Shown here: positions 8,231-16,631 of the stretch, in pieces
Numbering within the stretch: the stretch's first letter is position 1
How the letters are laid out: every line of letters starts with the position of its first letter
From: an uncultured Coriobacteriaceae bacterium
GTDB taxonomy: Bacteria; Actinomycetota; Coriobacteriia; Coriobacteriales; Atopobiaceae
Direction of reading: 5' to 3'
Assembly: GCA_902780305.1 (NCBI GenBank)
Contig: CACZFB010000006.1
Coordinates: 1-64,000 of the forward strand
Length of the DNA stretch: 64,000 nt
Translations under genes and position numbers: made by a program
Notes under the pieces: model-generated
What the model saw: only the letters and a program-made list of their open reading frames with translations
What the model was told of the DNA's origin: nothing
The model's database searches: none

Positions 8231-9823
8231 ATGACCGAGCAAAAACGTCCCACGCACGCACGACAAGGACAACCCCAGCGTCAGCGGCGCCCGTCGCCGC
8301 GAACGGACGCGGCCCCGCGCACGCGTCCGCAAGCACGGCACGCAGCGCCGGCCCATAGCGCCCGGCAGCCGCAGCGCAGGCCACCGCAGCCACAGCCCAA
8401 GAAGTCGTCCCCAGTCCTGCCCGTCGTCATTGCGGCGGTGTTGCTGGTAGCGGCAATCGTGGGCGTGTTCCTTGGCGTTCGCTCGTGCGTGGCCCACAAG
8501 GCCGAGCCTGCCCAGCAGCAGGACGGCAGCGCCCAGGGTACGCCGCAGGAGGGTGCGGACGTTCAGGCGCCGCAGAGCAACGTACCTGCAGGCGCGACCG
8601 ACATTAACCTGCTCATGGTGGGCGACATGCTCTTCCATTATCAGGTACGTATGAGCGGCTTGGCCGACGACGGCACCCGCAACTACGACCACCTCTTTAC
8701 CCACGTGCTCAGCGAGCTGGAGGGCAAGGACATCAAGGTCATCAACCAGGAGACCCCCATCGCCGGCCCCATCTTTACCGGCAGTGCGCCGGACGGCTAC
8801 GACGGTTACCCCGAGTTCAACGGCCCGCAGGAGGTGGGCGACGCCGAGGTAAAGGCGGGCTTCAACACGATCCTCAAGGCAACGAACCATGCCATGGACC
8901 ACAGCGGCAACTTCGACGACCACTACACGCTGGTAAAGGCCGAGCGCGAGTTCTGGAAGACCAAGCACCCCGAGGTGGCCGTCATCGGCCAGGCGGACCC
9001 CTCCGACGCGAACTCGTCGGTGGACGACGTGTACGTGTACGAGAAGAACGGCTTTAAGGTGGCGCTGCTCAACTACACGCTGGACCTCAACGGCAACGAG
9101 GTAAACGACACCAATGGGATCGTGTCGATGCTGGAGGAGGAGCACGTGAAGGCAACCATGGCGAAGGCGCGCGAGATGGCCGACATGATTGTGGTGTTCC
9201 CGCACTGGGGCGAGGAGTACAGCCTCGAGCCGGTGGAGATGCAGCAGCAGTGGGCCAAGCTCTTTGTGGACGAGGGTGCCGACGTGATTATTGGCAACCA
9301 CCCGCACGTGATGGAGCCCGTAACGGTGTTCGAGGGCGAGGGCGGCAAGAAGGTGCCGTGCTACTGGTCCACGGGCAACTTCGTGAGCACCTCTCCCAGC
9401 GACGAGAGCCTTATGGGCGGCATGGCCGAGGTCACGCTGAGGAAGGCGGCCGACGGCACGTGCTCGGTGGTCTCGGCGACGTTCGTGCCGATGGTCACCC
9501 ATCTGGGTCTCACCACCGACATGACCACCTACTTCCTGCGCGACTGGACCAACGACCTGGCGGCCAGCAACGAGCTGCATACGGACATCAACGACGCCAA
9601 CAACACCACGCTTACGGTGGAGTGGGCCAACGACTTTTGCGAGCGTCTGTTTGGATCGGCCTTCGACGTGGAGAAGTCGCTGGTGACGCTGGACCTCAAC
9701 GCGCCGACCGCGCCGGCTGCAACGTCCGCCGAGGCACCGGCCGCCGCCGAGACGACCACCGAGGCGTCGACCGCGACCACCGCCGAGACGACCGCGGACG
9801 CACCCGCGCAGGCCGCGGCGTAG
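8231..9823 (+). CDS. CapA-family (PGA_cap) membrane-anchored protein, second copy
   Basis: The 530-residue product has a Pro/Gln/Arg-rich cytoplasmic N-terminus of about 60 residues and one membrane helix near residues 60-85 (VLPVVIAAVLLVAAIVGVFL). A CapA domain follows with LLMVGDMLFHYQ, INQETPIAGP, ATNHAMDHSG, FPHWGEEY and GNHPHVMEPV. An Ala/Thr-rich low-complexity tail (about 40 residues) closes the protein. It is a paralogue of the protein at 1165 with the same order of domains but longer disordered ends. The ATG at 8231 follows GAGGGAGGGCAC; an in-frame ATG at 8183 lacks a ribosome site. Function in surface-polymer assembly is inferred from family and from the adjacent flippase. Confidence 0.85.
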   Translation: MTEQKRPTHARQGQPQRQRRPSPRTDAAPRTRPQARHAAPAHSARQPQRRPPQPQPKKSSPVLPVVIAAVLLVAAIVGVFLGVRSCVAHKAEPAQQQDGSAQGTPQEGADVQAPQSNVPAGATDINLLMVGDMLFHYQVRMSGLADDGTRNYDHLFTHVLSELEGKDIKVINQETPIAGPIFTGSAPDGYDGYPEFNGPQEVGDAEVKAGFNTILKATNHAMDHSGNFDDHYTLVKAEREFWKTKHPEVAVIGQADPSDANSSVDDVYVYEKNGFKVALLNYTLDLNGNEVNDTNGIVSMLEEEHVKATMAKAREMADMIVVFPHWGEEYSLEPVEMQQQWAKLFVDEGADVIIGNHPHVMEPVTVFEGEGGKKVPCYWSTGNFVSTSPSDESLMGGMAEVTLRKAADGTCSVVSATFVPMVTHLGLTTDMTTYFLRDWTNDLAASNELHTDINDANNTTLTVEWANDFCERLFGSAFDVEKSLVTLDLNAPTAPAATSAEAPAAAETTTEASTATTAETTADAPAQAAA

Positions 9824-9840
9824 CGTCGAACGTAGGCGCA

Positions 9841-10959
9841 TCACCTTTGTTCGGTGAGCTGTTCGATGAGCCCCAGGAGCATGGCGCGCAGCGCGCGCAG
9901 GCTCCTGGGGCTTCCCTGTGTGCGCACGTACTCCCGAACCGTCGCGGACGCCTTGGGCACGAGTCCCAGGGCGACGTCGAGGGCGAGCACGAACCCCTGG
10001 GTGCGCACGCCTCGGCGCGTGAGCGGTGACACGAGCCAGGCCACGATGGAGGCAAGCCCCTCGGTGGGCACGAGGCACATGAAGGCGATGCTCGCAAAGG
10101 TGATGGCGGCGAGTCGCAAGACGGCGACGGCACAGACGACCACGGCATCCTGTGGCGCGACGAGCAGCTGGAGTACGAGCGTCGCACCAGCGATGCCAGC
10201 CAGCGGAACGAGCGTCGCCACAATCGCGCGCGGCGCGACGCGCATCGCCACGCAGCAAGCCAAGACAGTGGCAACCAGTGCGGCGAGCACCACGGGCGAC
10301 GTCTGGTGCAAAACGACCACCACGAAGGCCACGAGGATCACGAAGGCCACGCGCACCCGGAGCTCTGGCGGCTGCGCCTCGGCGGGTTGTCGTTCGTCGA
10401 CCACGACGCCATGCGCGTCTGCGGCCGCAAAAGCCCAGACGAGCCGTTGCGCGAGCATGCCGCAGAGCGCTCCGGTAACACAGCCCGCGAGGTAGAGCAC
10501 GGGTGCGAGGTGCCATACCACCCCGGTGCCCATGAGCAGACTGGCGACCAGCAACTGCCCCAGTTCGTGGAGGAGCGACCCTACCACCGACGCCATCCAC
10601 AGCCGCATGGTGCGCAGGCGAGACAGGCCCACCATCCCCGTCATGGCCAGGACCGTGCCGACGGCGGCATAGGCCATGGTGAGCGGGGAGCCAAACAGCA
10701 GGCCTGACGCCAGCACCTTTATGGCCGCCACACACCACGCGCCAGTCGCGTCTCCCAGCGCGATCGTCGCCAGGATTGCGATGTTGGCAAGGCCCAGCTT
10801 GACGCCGGGCAGTGGGATGGGCACGAACGTCTCGGCGTAGCCGAGCAGCAAGGCGAGTGCGGCCATGACCCCGATGCGGGTCCAGCGCCGTCGCTCGGCG
10901 GGGGAGAGGGACTGCGCGGGCGTCTTTTCCACGCGGCCTGCATGGCTAGCCCGCAACAA
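9841..10959 (-). CDS. Gx transporter (heptaprenyl diphosphate synthase component I-like) fused to a CbiQ-like transporter domain
   Basis: The protein is entirely membrane-embedded. The first half (to about residue 180) resembles the Gx transporter / Hpre_diP_synt_I family, with LGYAETFVPIPLPGVKLGLANI and LLFGSPLTMAYAAVGTVLA. The second half resembles the CbiQ T-component of ECF transporters, ending in SPLTRRGVRTQGFVLALDVALGLVP. This looks like an S-T fusion of an energy-coupling-factor importer, but no ATPase is adjacent. The start is uncertain: the TTG at 10959 follows AGAAGGA at 8 bp and overlaps the upstream NusG-II gene, while a GTG at 10932 is possible. Family members often lie beside NusG-II and ApbE genes, as here. 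Confidence 0.75.
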   Translation of the reverse strand: MLRASHAGRVEKTPAQSLSPAERRRWTRIGVMAALALLLGYAETFVPIPLPGVKLGLANIAILATIALGDATGAWCVAAIKVLASGLLFGSPLTMAYAAVGTVLAMTGMVGLSRLRTMRLWMASVVGSLLHELGQLLVASLLMGTGVVWHLAPVLYLAGCVTGALCGMLAQRLVWAFAAADAHGVVVDERQPAEAQPPELRVRVAFVILVAFVVVVLHQTSPVVLAALVATVLACCVAMRVAPRAIVATLVPLAGIAGATLVLQLLVAPQDAVVVCAVAVLRLAAITFASIAFMCLVPTEGLASIVAWLVSPLTRRGVRTQGFVLALDVALGLVPKASATVREYVRTQGSPRSLRALRAMLLGLIEQLTEQR

Positions 10960-11389
10960 GGTCCACGTCCTTCTGCCCGCCATCATCCGCGCTGGCGGTC
11001 GCGTCGCCCCCGCCTGCGTCCACGCCGGCGGAGTCCTGTGTGACCACCTCGACCCATAGTCGGTGCGGCAGGCAGACAAGCTGCTCGCCGGGACGCGATA
11101 TGGCGCGCTGGCGCAGGCAGTCGCCACGGGGGCAGTCGGCCTGTTCCATGCGCGCGCGGCCACCCTCGACCACCACCACGTTGGTGCCCAGGCTGGTGCT
11201 CACGGACACGCGCGCGTCCTGGTCGAGCGGCACGCGCTGGGTGTGCCCGTCGGCATCGCACACCAGGACGTCCAGCCGTCGCGCGTCCGTCGTGCGCCAG
11301 GGTCCCAGCAGCATCGTGACTGCCACAAACCCCGCCGCCACCAGCACGCCGGCCACAATCGTGGCGAGGTTGTCCCGAATGCCCTGCAT
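10946..11389 (-). CDS. NusG domain II-containing secreted/membrane protein
   Basis: The 147-residue product starts with one hydrophobic segment (residues 8-28, ATIVAGVLVAAGFVAVTMLL). A small extracytoplasmic domain follows with the NusG-II pattern CPRGDCLRQRAISRPGEQLVCLPHRL, and then a Gly/Ala/Asp-rich tail. It is unrelated to transcription factor NusG in function. Family members are commonly encoded next to Gx transporter, ApbE and electron-transport genes. Three Cys in the motif could form a disulfide or bind a cofactor, which is inference. The 3' end overlaps the start of the following transporter gene, so translation is probably coupled. Confidence 0.8.
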   Translation of the reverse strand: MQGIRDNLATIVAGVLVAAGFVAVTMLLGPWRTTDARRLDVLVCDADGHTQRVPLDQDARVSVSTSLGTNVVVVEGGRARMEQADCPRGDCLRQRAISRPGEQLVCLPHRLWVEVVTQDSAGVDAGGGDATASADDGGQKDVDLVAG

Positions 11390-11486
11390 GTTGCGCGTCC
11401 TCCCTTTTGGCGCTCAGTGTATCATGGCATATGGAGTTGTACAAAGGCGCGGGGATGGCCCGCATCTACGGCAAGGGGGAGCGCAC

Positions 11487-12503
11487 GTGAGCATAACGCG
11501 GCGTCAGCTGATGCGGCTTGCGGTGGGGCTGGGCTCGCTGCCCCTGGCGGGCTGCGCGGGCATGCCCGGAGCGTCCTCGCTGCAAAGCACGTTGTTCGCC
11601 TTCAACACCGTGTGCGTGCTGGGTGGCGCCATGCCCCAGGACGTGCTGGACCAGGCGTGCCGCATGTGCGCGCGCTACGAGGAGCTGTTCTCGCGCACGC
11701 GCGAGGGCAGCGACGTGTGGCGCATCAACAATGCCGGCGGCAAGCCGGTGGCGGTGGACTACCGCACCACCGACGTGGTGGGCAGGGCGCTGTCGTACTG
11801 CGAGGAGTCCAGCGGTCTGTTCGACATAACCATTGGGGCGGTCTCGGAGCTGTGGGACTTCTCGGAGGGCGTGGTTCCCGAGCGGGCAGACGTCGAGCGG
11901 GCGCTGCCGCACGTGGGCTGGGAGCGCGTGGAGCTTGATGGCGATACCATTGCGTTGGGCGACCCGCAGGCGCGTCTGGACCTGGGCGGCATCGCCAAGG
12001 GGTACGTGGCCGACCGCCTGATGGAGTACTTCGTGCGCAGTGGCGTGACGAGCGCCTACGTAAACCTGGGCGGCAACGTCAAGGTGTATGGGTACAAGCA
12101 GGACGGCACGCCGTGGCATGTGGGCGTGCGCGACCCCAAGGGCGACGACGACGCGCAGGTCGTGGCCCGGGTGAGCACCACGGACGGCTCGCTGGTAACC
12201 AGTGGCCTGTACCAGCGGAGCTTCGAGCGGGACGGTCGCACGTACTGGCACATTCTGGACCCGCGCACGGGCTACCCCGTGCAGACCGACGTCGTCTCGG
12301 CGTCGATCTTCTCGCATGAGTCCATTGACGGTGACGGGTACACCAAGCCGCTCTTTATGTGGTCCGCAGACGACGTCGAGGCGTTCTTCCAGGCGCATCC
12401 CGCGCTGCAGGGCCTGCTGGTGCACACGGACGGCAGCCTGCACATGACGCCGGGGGCCGAGTTCGAGCTGACGGACGACGCGACGGACAAAACGGTCGAG
12501 TGA
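11487..12503 (+). CDS. apbE: FAD:protein FMN transferase (ApbE), lipoprotein
   Basis: The 338-residue product begins with a basic RR segment and a lipobox (LPLAGC), so it is lipid-anchored outside the membrane. ApbE motifs follow: LFSRTREGSDVWRIN, LFDITIGAVSELW, LDLGGIAKGYVADR, SAYVNLGGN and YWHILDPRTGYPV. The late Asp-rich stretch DGDGYTKPLF stands where the family binds Mg2+. ApbE transfers FMN from FAD to a Thr in target proteins. No FMN_bind target is seen in this window. The frame is open from 11040, but the GTG at 11487 is preceded by AAGGGGGAG and gives the signal sequence, so it is chosen. The gene is divergent from the NusG-II gene. Confidence 0.9.
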   Translation: MSITRRQLMRLAVGLGSLPLAGCAGMPGASSLQSTLFAFNTVCVLGGAMPQDVLDQACRMCARYEELFSRTREGSDVWRINNAGGKPVAVDYRTTDVVGRALSYCEESSGLFDITIGAVSELWDFSEGVVPERADVERALPHVGWERVELDGDTIALGDPQARLDLGGIAKGYVADRLMEYFVRSGVTSAYVNLGGNVKVYGYKQDGTPWHVGVRDPKGDDDAQVVARVSTTDGSLVTSGLYQRSFERDGRTYWHILDPRTGYPVQTDVVSASIFSHESIDGDGYTKPLFMWSADDVEAFFQAHPALQGLLVHTDGSLHMTPGAEFELTDDATDKTVE

Positions 12504-12533
12504 CGCGCGAGGGGCGCGAAAGAGGGGAGCGCT

Positions 12534-12932
12534 ATGCAAAACGGCAAGGCCCAACCGCTGGTGGGCATCATCCTTACGGCTTTGTCCGCCCTGCTGCTGG
12601 TGGGGATCTGTGGGTTTGCCGGGCCCTGCGGGGCGCACGGCGACGGCACGACGGGAACGTGTCAGTGGGCGGCACGCGCGGTGCTGGCGGTGCTCTCGCT
12701 CGTGCGCATCTTCGAGATGGACGAGGGCGAGCGCCGGGGTCTCTCGCTGGCGGCCGCGCTGTTGGGCGTACTGGTTGCGCTGATGCCCGGGGTCCTCGTG
12801 GACCTGTGTGCGGATCCCGCGATGCGCTGCGTCGCCGTGATGCGGCCGTTCTGCGTGGCCGTGGGCGTGGCCATCGCGCTGGCAGGCGGCGCCGACCTCA
12901 CCGTGCGCCTGCTCCGGCTCCGCAATCGCTAA
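12534..12932 (+). CDS. DUF4418-family small membrane protein
   Basis: The 132-residue product has four hydrophobic segments (about residues 8-30, 45-58, 68-86 and 100-122). Cysteines appear in the pattern GFAGPC...TCQWAARA and again in CADPAMRC, the DUF4418 arrangement. The role is unknown. It follows apbE by 30 bp and probably shares its transcript, which links it to the flavin/NusG-II/Gx-transporter set. The ATG has AGAGGGGAG upstream. Confidence 0.7.
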   Translation: MQNGKAQPLVGIILTALSALLLVGICGFAGPCGAHGDGTTGTCQWAARAVLAVLSLVRIFEMDEGERRGLSLAAALLGVLVALMPGVLVDLCADPAMRCVAVMRPFCVAVGVAIALAGGADLTVRLLRLRNR

Positions 12933-12935
12933 CGA

Positions 12936-13008
12936 CCAATCAAAAGGGGATAACCCCCATTGATTGGTCGCGGCGACCTATCAATGGGGGTTATCCCCTT
13001 TTGATTGG
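12936..13008. repeat. Family B palindrome between convergent genes
   Basis: Inverted arms CCAATCAAAAGGGGATAACC and complement surround the loop GGTCGCGGCGACC, which itself can pair. It starts 3 bp after the DUF4418 stop and ends 13 bp before the gpmA stop on the other strand, so it probably ends transcription from both sides. The core reads ATAACCCCC instead of the GTAACCCCC of the type copy. Confidence 0.9.
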
Positions 13009-13021
13009 GTGGTGCGGGGTG

Positions 13022-13786
13022 CTACTTCTTGGCCTTGCCCTGGTTGGCGACGGCGTCGATCTTGGCGGCGATCACGTCGGGGTCGCCAATGTACTTCTTC
13101 TCCACGACGTTCCAGTCCTGGTCGAAGGTGTAGGCCAGAGGCACGGCGGTCGGGATGTTGACCTCAAGGATCTCCTCGGGGGTGAGCTTGTCGAACATCA
13201 TGACGAGGGAGCGCAGGCTGTTGCCGTGGGCGGCGATCAGGACGCGCTTGCCAGCCTTGAGCTGCGGGGCGATCTCGTCCTGGAAGTACGGCCATGCGCG
13301 GGCGATGCAGTCCTTCAGGCACTCGGTGTAGGGCAGGCGCTCGGGCATGGGCTCCTCGCGGTAGTTCTCGGCCTTCTGGGCGCAGCGCTCGTCATCGGGA
13401 TCGAGGGCCTTGGCGGGGATGTCGAAGGAACGACGCCAGATCTTTACCTGCTCGTCGCCGTACTTGGCGGCGGTCTCGGCCTTGTTCATGCCCTGCAGGG
13501 CGCCGTAGTGACGCTCGTTGAGCTTCCAGCTCTTGTACACGGGCAGCCACTCGCGGTCCATGGCGAACAGGACGTTGTTCAGCGTGTGGATGGCGCGCTT
13601 GAGGAGGGAGGTGTAGCACACGTCGAAGTCAAAGCCCGCGTCCTTGAGGGCCTTGCCGCCGTCGAGCGCCTCCTGGACACCGGCCTCAGAAAGGTCGACG
13701 TCGGTCCAACCGGTAAACAGGTTGGCCTTGTTCCACTCGGACTCGCCGTGGCGGATAAGAACGAGATGCATCAGGTTGTCGGCCAT
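13022..13786 (-). CDS. gpmA: 2,3-bisphosphoglycerate-dependent phosphoglycerate mutase
   Basis: The 254-residue product has the phosphohistidine motif [18 protein letters not shown] (His13), the family motifs ERHYGALQG and the C-terminal [12 protein letters not shown] with the second active-site His. Length fits dPGM enzymes (about 230-255 residues), which interconvert 3- and 2-phosphoglycerate in glycolysis. The open frame runs on to 14065, but the ATG at 13786 is preceded by GAAAGGA and gives the standard N-terminus. The gene is divergent from the glutamine-synthetase-like gene. Confidence 0.96.
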   Translation of the reverse strand: MADNLMHLVLIRHGESEWNKANLFTGWTDVDLSEAGVQEALDGGKALKDAGFDFDVCYTSLLKRAIHTLNNVLFAMDREWLPVYKSWKLNERHYGALQGMNKAETAAKYGDEQVKIWRRSFDIPAKALDPDDERCAQKAENYREEPMPERLPYTECLKDCIARAWPYFQDEIAPQLKAGKRVLIAAHGNSLRSLVMMFDKLTPEEILEVNIPTAVPLAYTFDQDWNVVEKKYIGDPDVIAAKIDAVANQGKAKK

Positions 13787-13993
13787 GTGGATGGTCCTTT
13801 CTCGAGAAATCGGCAGCATTTCTGCCCTCATGCCACAAGTATGCACAATGTGACACCCCAAACGGGCAACTATTCCGCGAGCGCGGTCCAGCCACCCAAG
13901 AGCGGATGATGAGCGGAAGCCGGGCGGAAACCTTCGCGCCTTTGGCAAAAGCCTTGCCGATTGGCACAAGGTTTTGCGTCCGGCACAAAAGAC

Positions 13994-14009
13994 GAAACAG
14001 CCCCGAAAC
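13994..14009 (+). promoter_or_regulatory. Possible GlnR-type box (AC-n9-AC) before the GS-like gene
   Basis: GAAAC, six bases, GAAAC reproduces the spacing of actinobacterial GlnR sites (GTnAC-n6-GAAAC). A near match, GTGCC, follows at another six bases. It lies 56-71 bp upstream of the GS-like start. The motif is short and could occur by chance; MtrA-type regulators use related sites. Confidence 0.35.
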
Positions 14010-14064
14010 AACGATGTGCCATGTTCTTGATGGAAAAAAATCGGTTCCGTCCTTGGGAGGGGCA

Positions 14065-15390
14065 ATGAGCAACGACAGAAACGTGGACTTCGTGTTGCGC
14101 ACCATCGAGAAGCGCGACATTCGCTTTGTGCGCCTGTGGTTTACCGACGTACTGGGAAACCTCAAGTCCTTCTCCATATCGCCGGCGGAGCTCGAGGAGT
14201 CGTTTGAGGAGGGCATCGGGTTCGACGGCTCGGCCGTCGCGGGGTTCGTGCCACTCGAGGAGTCGGACATGCTGGCCTTCCCCGACGCCGAGACGTTCCA
14301 GATCCTGCCGTGGCGGCCGAGCAGCAGCGGCGTGGCGCGCATCTTCTGCAAGATCTGCACGCCCGATGGCCAGCTGTTCTCGGGCGACCCGCGCTCGTGT
14401 TTGGGCCGCGTGCTCGCGAACGCCGAGGCCAAGGGGTATGTGCCCAACGTGGGGCCCAAGCTGGAGTACTTCTACTTTGGCGACGACCGCGAGCCCATTC
14501 CGGTCGACCACGCGGGCTACTTCGACCTCACGCCCTACGACTCGGCGCGTGACATCCGACGCTCCACCACGCTCATGCTGGAGAAGATGTCCATTCCCGT
14601 GCAGTACTCCTATCATTCCAACGCGCCCTCGCAAAACGGCATCGACCTGCGCTACTGCGAGGCCTTGAGCTGTGCCGACAACATTATGACGGCTCGGCTG
14701 GTAATCAAGCAGGAGGCCAACGAGCAGGGGCTGTTCGCCTCGTTTATGCCCAAGCCGCTGGCGGGCTGCTCGGGCTCGGGCATGTTCTTGTGCCAGTCGC
14801 TGTTCGACCTCGACGGGGACAACCTGTTTTGGGGGACCGAGGACTACCACCTGTCGAAGCTCGCCCACCACTACATCGCGGGCATCCTGCGCTATGCGCC
14901 CGAGTTCACGCTTGTCACCAATCCCACGGTCAACTCGTACAAGCGGCTGCTGCCCAACGGCGAGGTGCCGGTGTACACCACGTGGGGCCGCAAGAACCGC
15001 TCGGCGCTCGTGCGCATTCCCGCCCACAAGCCGGGCAAGCACTCCTCGGCCCGCATCGAGTTGCGCAACCCCGACCCCACGGCCAACCCGTACCTCGCGT
15101 TTGCGGCAACCATCGCCGCTGGCCTCAAGGGCATCGAGGACGAGCTGCCGCTGCCGGTGGAGTACACGGGCAAGGACGTCACCGACGCACATATGGTGAG
15201 CATGGGCCGCACGCACCTGCCGCGCACGCTGGGCGAGGCCATCGAGGTGTTCGAGCAGAGCGAGCTGATGCGCAAGACGTTGGGTGACCACATTTGCGAC
15301 TACCTCCTGGCCGAGAAGCGCATCGAGTGGAACGACTACTGCACGACCATCACCGACTGGGAGAAGTCGCACTACTATGCGGGGTTCTAG
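14065..15390 (+). CDS. Glutamine synthetase type I-like protein with degraded active site
   Basis: The 441-residue product aligns along the full GSI fold: a beta-grasp N-terminus with [11 protein letters not shown], then [21 protein letters not shown] and [16 protein letters not shown]. Several residues that build the metal and ammonium sites of canonical GS differ. The PEPE motif reads GPKLEYF (Lys132 replaces the first Glu), HHE reads YHS (Ser185), GQxE reads SQNG (Gly192) and GSGMH reads GSGMF (Phe241). Glu332 in RIE is kept. Normal glutamine synthesis is therefore doubtful; a regulatory or different ligase role is possible. The ATG follows GGGAGGGGCA. Confidence 0.85.
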   Translation: MSNDRNVDFVLRTIEKRDIRFVRLWFTDVLGNLKSFSISPAELEESFEEGIGFDGSAVAGFVPLEESDMLAFPDAETFQILPWRPSSSGVARIFCKICTPDGQLFSGDPRSCLGRVLANAEAKGYVPNVGPKLEYFYFGDDREPIPVDHAGYFDLTPYDSARDIRRSTTLMLEKMSIPVQYSYHSNAPSQNGIDLRYCEALSCADNIMTARLVIKQEANEQGLFASFMPKPLAGCSGSGMFLCQSLFDLDGDNLFWGTEDYHLSKLAHHYIAGILRYAPEFTLVTNPTVNSYKRLLPNGEVPVYTTWGRKNRSALVRIPAHKPGKHSSARIELRNPDPTANPYLAFAATIAAGLKGIEDELPLPVEYTGKDVTDAHMVSMGRTHLPRTLGEAIEVFEQSELMRKTLGDHICDYLLAEKRIEWNDYCTTITDWEKSHYYAGF

Positions 15391-15408
15391 GACGAATCGA
15401 CTGCTGGT

Positions 15409-15437
15409 CTATCGATGGGGGTTACTCCCTTTGACGG
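15409..15437. repeat. Half copy of family B behind the GS-like gene
   Basis: CTATCGATGGGGGTTACTCC followed by CTTTGACGG is a diverged single arm of family B. It begins 18 bp after the GS-like stop. Confidence 0.65.
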
Positions 15438-15616
15438 GTCCGCTGGCTGTCTCCACATAGCCAAACTGTTAAATCGAATGCATTGCGTTCGACGGATGCG
15501 GGGGATTCGTCCATACTGGGTTGTTATCCGCAAGACCACCGGGCGGGAGCTCGGCCGGGCGGGGCTGGTGCGCACATGGGTGCGCGGTCGCGCCACGAGA
15601 GAGAAGGGACATCTCA

Positions 15617-16525
15617 ATGAAGAAGAGCAGGACTATTGGACTGGCCGGCGCCTTCGCCTGCCTCTGCGCGCTCGTGCTCGTGCTTGCCGGCTGTGGCGGC
15701 AGCAAGCCGGCCGAGAACACCGCCGACAACAAGGCTGCCGATGCCACCACTGAGTCTTCCGCGGGCGGCTGGTACGCTTCCGCGAAGGCGGACGCCAACG
15801 GGTTCAAGCTCGTTGAGGAGGGCACCCTCATCGGTGTGTCCGACATGGCCTATCCGCCGCTCGAGTCCGTGGTCGAGGGCAAGTCCGACGAGTATGAGGG
15901 CTTCGAGATCGACCTCACCACCGAGGTTGCCAAGCGCTGCGGCCTCAACATGAAGTGGCTCAGCCCCATGAAGTTCGACACCATCATCCCGCTCATCAAG
16001 CAGGGTGGCAAGGCCGACGTGGGCGTCTCGTCCTTTACCATCAACGACGAGCGCAAGAAGGAGATTGACTTCACCGAGTCCTACATCGACTCCAATCAAG
16101 CCATCGTCATGAAGCAGGGCTCCGACAAGAAGGGCGCCTCCGATACCGAGACCATCGAGAAGCTCAACGCCAAGGACATCACGGTGTGCGTGCAGCAGGG
16201 AACCACCGGCGAGGAGTGGGTGCAGGAGAACCTCCCCAACGCCGAGTGCAAGCCGCTTGACAACGCCATCGACTGCCTGCAGAACCTGCAGTCCGACAAG
16301 TGCCAGGCCGTCGTGGCCGACCTGCCCTGCATGGCCTTCTACTGCAAGGACGCCTTCAAGGACTTTGAGGTCGCCGTGCAGATTCCCACCGGCGAGTCCT
16401 ACGGCATCGTGGTCTCCAAGGAGAACCCCGAGCTCACCAAGGCCATGAACAAGGCCCTCCAGGACATGAAGGCCGATGGCACCATCGACAAGATCATGGA
16501 GAAGTGGTTCGGTGGCAACCTCTAG
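15617..16525 (+). CDS. Amino-acid ABC transporter substrate-binding lipoprotein (first of two)
   Basis: The 302-residue product has a lipoprotein signal (lipobox LAGC, Cys26), a Ser/Thr/Ala linker and a periplasmic-binding fold of family 3 (SBP_bac_3). Typical segments are GVSDMAYPPLE, YEGFEIDLTTEVAKR, ADVGVSSFTIN and PTGESYGIVVSKENPELT. Polar amino acids or cystine are the likely ligands, although the exact ligand cannot be read off. Two internal Cys pairs (near CVQQGTTG/AEC and CLQN/DKC) could form disulfides. ATG is preceded by GAGAAGGGA. It heads the importer operon, and a hairpin at 16560-16586 separates it from the next gene. Confidence 0.88.
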   Translation: MKKSRTIGLAGAFACLCALVLVLAGCGGSKPAENTADNKAADATTESSAGGWYASAKADANGFKLVEEGTLIGVSDMAYPPLESVVEGKSDEYEGFEIDLTTEVAKRCGLNMKWLSPMKFDTIIPLIKQGGKADVGVSSFTINDERKKEIDFTESYIDSNQAIVMKQGSDKKGASDTETIEKLNAKDITVCVQQGTTGEEWVQENLPNAECKPLDNAIDCLQNLQSDKCQAVVADLPCMAFYCKDAFKDFEVAVQIPTGESYGIVVSKENPELTKAMNKALQDMKADGTIDKIMEKWFGGNL

Positions 16526-16559
16526 TCGCTGAGCACGAAAGCCATTAGAACGCACATGC

Positions 16560-16586
16560 GGCGGGCGGACTTGGGTGCCGCCCGCC
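16560..16586 (+). terminator. GC-rich hairpin between the two binding-protein genes
   Basis: GGCGGGCGG and CCGCCCGCC pair around ACTTGGGTG, 34 bp after the first binding-protein stop. No T-run follows, so it is more likely a partial terminator or mRNA-stabilising hairpin that makes the binding protein more abundant than downstream products. Confidence 0.5.
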
Positions 16587-16631
16587 TGCGAATATGAATA
16601 CAGGCGTCAAGCAAACAGGGAGGAAACCAAG

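Noticed and set aside
16560-16586. Strong terminator between the two binding-protein genes
   Set aside because: The hairpin is GC-rich but has no T-run and the next gene follows with its own ribosome site, so full termination is unlikely; it is listed only as a possible partial one.
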